From positions 868,001 to 932,000 of the forward strand of contig NZ_BMRZ01000002.1 in assembly GCF_014648895.1 (NCBI RefSeq): a stretch of DNA of 64,000 nucleotides, given 5' to 3'. The translations under genes and the position numbers were made by a program. Below are positions 58,737 through 64,000 of the stretch, one piece after another. Position 1 is the first letter of the stretch, and every line of letters starts with the position of its first letter. A model generated the notes under the pieces. That model ran no database searches. It was not told the DNA's origin and saw only the letters and a list, made by a program, of their open reading frames with translations. Source of the DNA: Streptomyces tanashiensis (GTDB taxonomy: Bacteria; Actinomycetota; Actinomycetes; Streptomycetales; Streptomycetaceae).

Positions 58737-59233
58737 CCGGCTCCGTCGTCGTGGTGCCGCTCACCGCAGCGCACGCCGACGCGGTCGTCGCGATCTACCA
58801 GGCCGGTGTCGACGAGGGGAACGCCACCTTCGAGACCACCGCCCCGACCTGGGAGCGTTTCGACGCGGCCAAGCTGCCCGAGCACCGCTTCGCCGCCCTC
58901 GACGAGACCGGGCGCGTCCTCGGCTGGGTCGCCGCCACCAAGGTCTCCGACCGGTGCGCGTACGCCGGAGTCGTCGAGCACTCGGTCTACGTGCACCCCG
59001 CGGCGCGGGGCCGAGGCGTCGCCTCCGCGCTCCTCGACGCGCTCGTCGCGTCCACCGAGGCGGCGGGCATCTGGACCATCCAGTCCGGCATCTTCCCCGA
59101 GAACGCCGCCAGCCTCGCCGTCCACGCCCGCGCCGGTTTCCGCGTCATCGGCACCCGCGAACGCATCGGCCGGCTGCACGGCGTCTGGCGCGACACCGTC
59201 CTGGTCGAACGCCGCAGCCCCCACATCGGCTGA
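58733..59233 (+). CDS. arsN: ArsN/PAT-type N-acetyltransferase
   Basis: This 166-residue GNAT enzyme matches the phosphinothricin acetyltransferase group. It has YQAGVDEGNATFETTAPTWE, YAGVVEHSVYVHPAARGRGV and the ending GRLHGVWRDTVLVERR. In ars operons such enzymes (ArsN1) acetylate the amino group of arsinothricin or phosphinothricin and inactivate it. It is co-translated with arsR1, so production should follow arsenic induction. A non-arsenical substrate cannot be excluded. Confidence 0.85.
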   Translation: MTGSVVVVPLTAAHADAVVAIYQAGVDEGNATFETTAPTWERFDAAKLPEHRFAALDETGRVLGWVAATKVSDRCAYAGVVEHSVYVHPAARGRGVASALLDALVASTEAAGIWTIQSGIFPENAASLAVHARAGFRVIGTRERIGRLHGVWRDTVLVERRSPHIG

Positions 59234-59287
59234 CGGGCCCGGCCACGCCCACCAGAGCCGCCGCTCCAGAGGGCCGGCATTGCGACA

Positions 59288-59333
59288 GCATGCGACGGCC
59301 CGGCCGGGCGTTCCCGGCCGGGCCGTCGCATGC
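59288..59333. terminator. Very strong bidirectional terminator-like hairpin
   Basis: Perfect 21-bp arms (59288-59308 and 59313-59333) enclose a 4-base loop. It lies between arsN and the converging HMA gene, and separates the ars half from the metal module. Confidence 0.8.
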
Positions 59334-59337
59334 TCCG

Positions 59338-59601
59338 TCAGTCCGCGAGCCGGGCGGTGTAGTCGCCCGCGCCCTTCACCGCTGCCACGAGCGCGTCGGC
59401 GTCCACGTCGACGCCCTCCTCCAGGCGCACCACGGTCCGCCCCTTGCGGACGTCGGTACGCGCGGAACGGACGCCCGCCAGTTCCTCCAGCTCGTCGTCG
59501 ATGAGCATTCCGCAGCTGGAGCAGTGCATGCCCTCCACCAGCAGCACCAGCTCCTCCCCCGTCTCGGGGGCCTTCTTGTTCCTACGGCCGAACAGGCTCA
59601 C
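59338..59601 (-). CDS. Heavy-metal-associated (HMA) domain protein
   Basis: An 87-residue soluble metallochaperone-like protein with GAGGAGG ahead of its GTG. The metal motif is GMHCSSCG (CxxC) near residue 27, followed by DDELEELAGVRSARTDV, the HMA fold. Copper or another soft metal is the family expectation. It follows the TauE/SafE-cupredoxin gene by 10 bp, so it is in the same operon, and it may hand metal to that membrane protein. It has a short basic N-terminal arm (FGRRNKKAP). Confidence 0.9.
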   Translation of the reverse strand: MSLFGRRNKKAPETGEELVLLVEGMHCSSCGMLIDDELEELAGVRSARTDVRKGRTVVRLEEGVDVDADALVAAVKGAGDYTARLAD

Positions 59602-59611
59602 GGAAGCCTCC

Positions 59612-60682
59612 TCACGCGAAGTCGATGACGCCGGTCTGCATGCCCATGGCGCAGGAGAAGCGCAGCGTCCCCGCCTTGGGCGTGCCCAGGTCGACGGCGG
59701 TGTCGCCGTTCTCCTTGACGATCTCCCGTACGCCCATCGCCGGGATCGTGAAGGCACGAGCGCAGCCGCCCGCGTCCTTGCCGCGCAGCACCAGCTCGGT
59801 GGGCACGCCCGCCTTGGCGGCGAAGGCCGTCGTCTCGTAGAAGTCCGTGACCGTGAGGGTGAGGATCTGCTTCCCCGAGGCGTCCGACCGCACCGGGGCG
59901 TCCGACGCGGCCTGGGCCCTCGGCCCTGCGGGCGGCTCGGCGGCCGCGACCGCCGGCCGGGCGTCCGTACCGAAGGAGACCCAGCCGCCCGCCTGCAGCG
60001 CGGAGGTGATCGTCCAGACCGCCACGGTCAGGACGACGACGCCCGTGAGGCTACGCAGGTGCGCAGAGACGGATCCGGCGGCCCGGCGGAAGAGATGGCC
60101 GAGGACTGTGAACAGCGGTGCGGTGCCGAGGACGAAGCCCGCCATCACCGCCGCCCCGGCCACGGGCGAGCCGGAGGTGATCGCGACCAGCTCGACCGAC
60201 AGCGTCACCCCGCAGGGGACGAGGACGGTGGCGAAGCCGACCAGCGCCGGCGTGAGGGCCGACGTCGTCCTGGCACTGCGCCGCACCACCCGGCCGAAGG
60301 AGGCCGGCGGACGGGGCACGAGCCGCCCGACCGCCTTGACCCCGAACAGATCGAGCGCGAACAGCAGCATCAGCGCCCCGGCGATGATCAGCAGCACCGC
60401 CTGGGTGCGCGGGCCGGGTTGAAGGGTCTTGCCGAAGGTACCGAGCAGGGCGCCGAGCACCGTGTGGGAGGCGAGTTTCCCGGCCAGGAACGCCCCGACC
60501 GGGGCGAGGTCGCCGGGCTTCACCGCGGGGAGCGGGCCTCCGGCGGAAGGCTTCCGGCTGTCGGCCGCACGGCGGGTGACCGCCCCGGCCAAGAGACCCC
60601 CCTGAACGGCGGCGCACGAGGCCCCGCCGGCGAGAAGACCGGTGCCGGCACCGGTCATGAACAGAGCGATGGACGACGGCAT
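59612..60682 (-). CDS. TauE/SafE-family membrane protein fused to a cupredoxin-like domain
   Basis: This 356-residue protein starts at ATG 60682 with AGGAG 9 bp ahead. The first 240 residues hold about six membrane segments with the conserved VPCGVTLSVELVA and LLAGGASCAAVQGGLLAG, typical of the heavy-metal branch of TauE/SafE transporters. A linker follows. The last 90 residues are an EfeO/cupredoxin-like domain (LVLRGKDAGGCARAFTIPAM, LRFSCAMGMQTG) whose Cys and Met could bind Cu or another soft metal. Fusion of transporter and metal-binding domain, plus the HMA neighbour, points to metal trafficking rather than sulfite export. Confidence 0.85.
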   Translation of the reverse strand: MPSSIALFMTGAGTGLLAGGASCAAVQGGLLAGAVTRRAADSRKPSAGGPLPAVKPGDLAPVGAFLAGKLASHTVLGALLGTFGKTLQPGPRTQAVLLIIAGALMLLFALDLFGVKAVGRLVPRPPASFGRVVRRSARTTSALTPALVGFATVLVPCGVTLSVELVAITSGSPVAGAAVMAGFVLGTAPLFTVLGHLFRRAAGSVSAHLRSLTGVVVLTVAVWTITSALQAGGWVSFGTDARPAVAAAEPPAGPRAQAASDAPVRSDASGKQILTLTVTDFYETTAFAAKAGVPTELVLRGKDAGGCARAFTIPAMGVREIVKENGDTAVDLGTPKAGTLRFSCAMGMQTGVIDFA

Positions 60683-60783
60683 GCGTCGTGACTCCTGATT
60701 CTGCGACGGCACGCGGGCGTGCCGAAGTGGACGTGAGAGGACCGGCGGCCCGGGAGGCGGCAGGGCCTCACGGGCGGTCGGTA

Positions 60784-61251
60784 TCACGTCCGCGATACGC
60801 AGAGTCGATGCGGATCAGGAGGGGGAAGGGGCTCGGGCGGCGCGTGGGGCCAGGCCGTGTCCGGGACATGGGCGCAGGGCGAGGTCGACGACGGGCCGAT
60901 GGGATCCGCAAGCGGCTGAACGTCCTGCGTGAGGGTGCCCTGGGGCGACACGCACTGGGGATCGACCATCGGACACCGCGTACCGGCCGCACCCGGTTCG
61001 GCCGCCGTCGCGGCAGCCGGATCGCCGGCTGCCGAAGCGAGAGCGGGCGTAGGAGCGGGAGCGGAAGTCGAAGCGGGAGCGCCCATCGCCTCCATGGCCA
61101 TGCCCGGCATCGCGGGAGACATCGGAGCCATCGGGGCCATCGCCATCGCCGGGCGGGCCAGCCCGCCCAGGCAGAACAGCAGCGCGCACACCAGAAGCGC
61201 CCCGGACCATGCCCGGAGCGGCATCGGCAGACGGCGCACCATGCCCGTCAT
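60784..61251 (-). CDS. Exported Met-rich protein (DUF6153-like)
   Basis: This protein is about 155 residues with uncertain start; ATG 61251 is preferred over GTG 61263, and neither has a clear RBS. A signal peptide (RAWSGALLVCALLFCLGGLA) leads to a run of Met/Ala/Pro (MAPMAPMSPAMPGMAMEAM) that resembles copper-binding Met repeats. The C-terminal part contains three Cys. It precedes the TauE/SafE gene by about 100 bp on the same strand. A role in copper or silver binding outside the cell is plausible. Confidence 0.75.
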   Translation of the reverse strand: MTGMVRRLPMPLRAWSGALLVCALLFCLGGLARPAMAMAPMAPMSPAMPGMAMEAMGAPASTSAPAPTPALASAAGDPAAATAAEPGAAGTRCPMVDPQCVSPQGTLTQDVQPLADPIGPSSTSPCAHVPDTAWPHAPPEPLPPPDPHRLCVSRT

Positions 61252-61311
61252 GCTGGGCGACACCGGTCAGCGACCGACGTCGGGCATCACCTCACGAACG
61301 TGCCGTGGAGG

Positions 61312-62370
61312 TCAACGCCCCAGCAGGCCGGCGATCTGACGTGCTGCTTCCCGGGCGGGTCGGCCGACACCGATGAGGGTGGCGGAAGCGAGGCCGGTCC
61401 AGTCGCCGTAGCCGAGGAGGTGGAGGCGTGGTTCGCCGAGGGCCTGGGTGCCGGTGGTGGGGATGTGGCCGCGGGGACCTCGCAGGCCGAGGGGGGCGAG
61501 GTGGGAGAGGGCCGGGCGGAAGCCGGTGCACCAGATGATCGCGGCGGCGTCGGCGGTGGTGCCGTCGGCCCACTCGACTCCGGTCGCGGTGACGCGGGCG
61601 AACATCGGCATGGGCTTGAGGAGTCCGGCGTCGCGGGCGGCTCGCACCGGCGGCACCGCGACGATGTCGCCGAGCGAGGCGACGCCACCGGTGTCGGTGC
61701 GGCCTTCGTCGAGGGCTCGGCGGCGGGCCGTCGCGTGGTCGAAGAGGGCGCGGCCGTCGATCTCGTCCGCGAGGTAGCGGGGTTCGCGGAGGGTGACCCA
61801 GCTCAGCTCGGTGTCGTACGCGAGGTCGGCTGCGATCTGGGCGCCGGAGTTGCCGCCGCCGACCACGATCACCGGCTGTCCGGCGAAGTCCGCCGGTCCG
61901 CGGTACTCCACCGTGTGGAGCTGAGCACCCTTGAACTCCGTACGCCCGGGAACGGCCGGGACGAACGGACGCCACCAGGTGCCGGTCGCGCTGATCACCG
62001 TACGGGCGCGCCAGGTGCCGGCATCCGCCTCCACCCGCAGGAACTCGCCGTCACGGTGAACTCCTCCGACGCGGACGGGGCGTGCGACGGGAAGCTCGTA
62101 CCGCTGCTCGTAGTCGGTGAGGTACGAGACGACGTGGGCGGCCTCCGGGTACGTCTCGCCCGGCTGGGGCGGCATGAGCCGGCCGGGGAGGGAGGAGTAC
62201 GCGGCCGGGGAGAAGAGGCGCAGCGAGTCCCAGGTGTGCTGCCAGGCGCCGCCCGGGGTGGCCTGGGCGTCGAGGATGACGAAGTCCAGGCCGAGGCGGC
62301 GCAGGTGGTAGCCGGCGGCGAGCCCGGCCTGGCCGCCGCCGATCACCACCACGTCCACGGCCCGGGTCAT
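61312..62370 (-). CDS. ArsO-like flavin-dependent monooxygenase
   Basis: This 352-residue flavoprotein has the FAD motif VVVIGGGQAGLAAGYHLRRL and the NADPH motif PVIVVGGGNSGAQIAADLAY. The group motif AAIIWCTGFRPALSHL lies near residue 280. ArsO homologues, flavin-binding monooxygenases, recur in ars clusters of Streptomyces (for example plasmid pHZ227), with unclear chemistry. The ATG at 62370 overlaps the aquaporin-like stop (ATGA), which makes the enzyme-channel pair a co-translated unit. Confidence 0.85.
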   Translation of the reverse strand: MTRAVDVVVIGGGQAGLAAGYHLRRLGLDFVILDAQATPGGAWQHTWDSLRLFSPAAYSSLPGRLMPPQPGETYPEAAHVVSYLTDYEQRYELPVARPVRVGGVHRDGEFLRVEADAGTWRARTVISATGTWWRPFVPAVPGRTEFKGAQLHTVEYRGPADFAGQPVIVVGGGNSGAQIAADLAYDTELSWVTLREPRYLADEIDGRALFDHATARRRALDEGRTDTGGVASLGDIVAVPPVRAARDAGLLKPMPMFARVTATGVEWADGTTADAAAIIWCTGFRPALSHLAPLGLRGPRGHIPTTGTQALGEPRLHLLGYGDWTGLASATLIGVGRPAREAARQIAGLLGR

Positions 62371-63137
62371 CCGGCGTCCGTCCTGCCGCGCGTGAAGATG
62401 ACCGCGACCAGGGCCAGGCCGACGGCCGCGCCGATGATCTGCATGCCGACGAACGCCGGGACCGAGGCGGGTGCGATGCCGGCGAAGGTGTCCGTGAAGG
62501 CCCGCCCGATCGTCACGGCCGGGTTCGCGAAGGACGTGGACGAGGTGAACCAGTAGGCCGCGCCGATGTACGAGGCGACCGCCACCGGCGCGAAGCGGAG
62601 TCGGTCCGTCCGGGCCAGGCCGAAGATCAGCAGGATCAGGCCGGCCGTCGCCACGACCTCGCCGAGCAGGAGGTTCCCCGCAGAGCGGTCGTGCGTCGAC
62701 CACTTCACCAGCGGCGCGCCGAACATCGCGTCCGCCAGCACCGCGCCCGCGATCGCGCCGACGGTCTGGGAGGGGACGTAGACGGCGAGCTCGCGCGCGT
62801 TCACGCCCGCCCCGCCGCGGCGGGCGGTCCACCACTCGGCCAGGGTGACGGCCGGGTTGAAGTGCGCACCGGACACCGGCCCGAGGAGGACGATGAGGAC
62901 GCCGAGGCCGAAGACGGTGGCGGTGGAGTTGGCGAGGAGCTGGAGTGCCACGTCGTCGGTGAGCTGGGTGGCCTGGATGCCGGAGCCGACGACGATCGCC
63001 ACCAGGGCGGCCGTGCCGACGAACTCGGCGGCGGCCCGTGCGGCGAGCGGGGTACGGGGCGGGGTGGCGCCGGGCGCGGGCTGCGGCGACGGGTCGATAC
63101 CTATGGCGTCGCGCGCGGCGGGCTCGGGGGCGTTCAC
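62367..63137 (-). CDS. Aquaglyceroporin-like channel (MIP family)
   Basis: A 256-residue membrane protein with six helices and both NPA boxes, SGAHFNPAVTLAEW and FANPAVTIGRAF. A long N-terminal extension of about 33 residues is Pro/Ala-rich. MIP channels in ars operons (AqpS type) let arsenite or methylated arsenicals cross the membrane. The GTG start has GAGGAG ahead. It is encoded between ArsR2 and the ArsO-like enzyme on one strand, so it should be arsenic-regulated. There is no arsB or acr3 efflux gene in the window. Confidence 0.92.
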   Translation of the reverse strand: MNAPEPAARDAIGIDPSPQPAPGATPPRTPLAARAAAEFVGTAALVAIVVGSGIQATQLTDDVALQLLANSTATVFGLGVLIVLLGPVSGAHFNPAVTLAEWWTARRGGAGVNARELAVYVPSQTVGAIAGAVLADAMFGAPLVKWSTHDRSAGNLLLGEVVATAGLILLIFGLARTDRLRFAPVAVASYIGAAYWFTSSTSFANPAVTIGRAFTDTFAGIAPASVPAFVGMQIIGAAVGLALVAVIFTRGRTDAG

Positions 63138-63170
63138 GGGCGGGTACTCCTCGGCAGGTGAGGCGAGAGG

Positions 63171-63479
63171 CTACGGGCAGGCTCTCTTGGTGTCGGCGTT
63201 CGCGCGGGCGGCTGCCGCCAGGTCGGCGAACTGGCCGGCCAGGGCTTCGATGACGTCCGGCTTGAGCCGGTAGTAGGTGAAGCGGCCGCACGGCTCCGTC
63301 TCCACGACCCCGGCCTCGCGCAGCACTCTCAGGTGGTTGGAGAGGTTGGTCTGCTTGGCACCGGTCTCCTCCACGAGATGGGTGGTGCAGAGCGTCTCGC
63401 GGGCGAGCAGGGTCACGATCTGGAGGCGCAGGGGATCACCCAGCACCCGGATCAGATCAGTATCGACTGACGTCATCAT
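63171..63479 (-). CDS. arsR: ArsR-family metalloregulator (ArsR2)
   Basis: A 102-residue winged-helix repressor, DPLRLQIVTLLARETLCTTH, then AKQTNLSNHLRVLREAGVVE. Cys31 (LCTTHL) keeps only one residue of the usual CxC; a second Cys lies near the wing (TEPCGRF) and one at the C-terminus (KRACP). So the metalloid site differs from ArsR1. Two ATGs (63479, 63476) compete, neither with an RBS. It is first in the unit with the aquaporin and ArsO-like genes, and diverges from arsC. Confidence 0.92.
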   Translation of the reverse strand: MMTSVDTDLIRVLGDPLRLQIVTLLARETLCTTHLVEETGAKQTNLSNHLRVLREAGVVETEPCGRFTYYRLKPDVIEALAGQFADLAAAARANADTKRACP

Positions 63480-63513
63480 GGACTGATACTGTCACATCAC
63501 CCGAGGCTGATAC
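63458..63513. promoter_or_regulatory. Candidate ArsR2 operator set
   Basis: CAGTATC (63458-63464) and its inverse GATACTG (63485-63491) flank the arsR2 start codons, and CTGATAC recurs at 63483-63489 and 63507-63513. The words are unlike the ArsR1 boxes. They lie in the gap shared by arsR2 and arsC. Confidence 0.5.
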
Positions 63514-63571
63514 CAGCCTGGACCGACCTCTTTGGATCCAGGGGTTTCCCCCCTGTCTCGAGGAAGAACCG

Positions 63572-63988
63572 ATGACCGCTCCTCTCGCCTCCGTGCTCTT
63601 CGTCTGCGTCCACAACGCCGGCCGCTCCCAGATGGCCGCCGGATTCCTCACTCACCTGGCCGGTGACCGCATCGAGGTCCGCTCCGCCGGCTCGGTCCCG
63701 GGTGACCAGGTCAACCCGGCCGCCGTCGAGGCCATGGCCGAGGTCGGCGTCGACATCTCCGACCGGAAGCCGAAGGTCCTGACGACCGAGGCGGTCCAGG
63801 CGTCGGACTACGTCATCACCATGGGCTGCGGCGACGCCTGCCCGGTCTTCCCCGGCAAGAAGTACCTGGACTGGGCCCTGGAGGACCCGGCCGGCCAGGG
63901 CGTCGAGGCCGTCCGCCCCATCCGCGACGAGATCAAGGTGCTCATCGAGGGCCTCATCGCGGAGATCGACGCGAAGCGGGAGGCGTGA
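63572..63988 (+). CDS. arsC: Arsenate reductase, low-molecular-weight phosphatase type
   Basis: This 138-residue enzyme reduces arsenate to arsenite. The P-loop CVHNAGR (Cys12 to Arg18, CX5R) binds arsenate. The relay cysteines are Cys86 and Cys90 (MGCGDACPVFPG), as in thioredoxin- or mycothiol-linked ArsC. The acid loop is WALEDPAGQG. GAGGAAG precedes the ATG. It diverges from arsR2 and is close to the operator words there. The end of the window cuts off what follows. Confidence 0.95.
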   Translation: MTAPLASVLFVCVHNAGRSQMAAGFLTHLAGDRIEVRSAGSVPGDQVNPAAVEAMAEVGVDISDRKPKVLTTEAVQASDYVITMGCGDACPVFPGKKYLDWALEDPAGQGVEAVRPIRDEIKVLIEGLIAEIDAKREA

Positions 63989-64000
63989 CCGCAGCGACCC

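Noticed and set aside
56323..63988. Arsinothricin or other organoarsenical biosynthesis cluster
   Set aside because: No ArsL-type radical SAM, ArsM methyltransferase or PEP-mutase-like gene is visible. The content fits resistance.

Overview
The window is high-GC actinobacterial chromosome, most likely Streptomyces. Codon third positions are strongly G/C, GTG and TTG starts are common, and many genes are coupled by 4-bp ATGA or GTGA overlaps. The gene families also fit: a class IV lanthipeptide cluster, ECF41 and ECF42 sigma factors, a SpoIIE-type phosphatase, DUF5994 proteins and a mycelial terpene synthase. No rRNA, tRNA, insertion sequence, prophage or CRISPR array was seen.

Layout. (1) 1-4.7 kb is a lanthipeptide cluster: a class IV synthetase cut by the window edge, a 51-residue precursor very close to venezuelin VenA, an attenuator-like hairpin, and an ABC exporter pair. 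(2) 4.7-13.1 kb is mixed chromosomal content: a VWA protein, a sirtuin, a Cys-rich protein next to a small exported protein, a cupin, acetyltransferases, a sugar-nucleotide-type reductase, an alpha/beta hydrolase, and an ECF41 sigma gene that has lost its front half beside its usual carboxymuconolactone decarboxylase neighbour. (3) 13.1-19 kb is a complete ABC uptake operon (binding lipoprotein, two permeases, ATPase) ending in a HAD phosphatase and divergent from a GntR/UTRA regulator. (4) 19-28.8 kb holds a peptidoglycan-binding-domain protein, a VOC protein, a NUDIX-like protein, a two-gene HEAT/MerR-HEAT operon with a classic MerR-type promoter, thyA-folA with a nitrilase, a serine beta-lactamase-fold hydrolase, and a Ro60-like TROVE protein. 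(5) 29-36.2 kb holds an ABC-2-type membrane protein carrying an extracytoplasmic lectin-like domain, divergent from a two-component system; a membrane Ser/Thr kinase with a coupled partner; and a secreted subtilase. (6) 36.4-48.5 kb holds an ECF42 sigma factor with its DGPF partner, an MFS exporter, HTH and TipA-like regulators, an ATPase of the transcription-regulator type without an HTH, a terpene synthase, an oxidoreductase remnant, and a PaaX-like regulator coupled to an acetyltransferase. (7) 48.6-55.1 kb is a run of membrane and stress-type genes: DUF418, SpoIIE phosphatase, PRC-barrel, two DUF5994 paralogues and several tiny genes. (8) 56.3-64 kb is an arsenic/metal resistance island: ArsI-like lyase, two flavoprotein monooxygenases, two ArsR repressors with distinct operator sets, ArsN-type acetyltransferase, aquaglyceroporin and ArsC. 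Inside it sits a second metal module with an HMA protein, a TauE/SafE-cupredoxin fusion and a Met-rich exported protein.

How the genes fit together. In the lanthipeptide cluster the synthetase dehydrates and cyclises the precursor and the ABC pair probably exports it. In the arsenic island ArsC would reduce arsenate, the channel could let arsenite pass, ArsI could break C-As bonds, ArsN could acetylate arsinothricin or phosphinothricin, and the two ArsR proteins would switch the divergent halves. ArsI, its neighbouring flavoprotein and ArsR1 all carry added cysteine pairs, which suggests shared metalloid handling. Gene family calls rest on motifs read by eye. No database search was possible.
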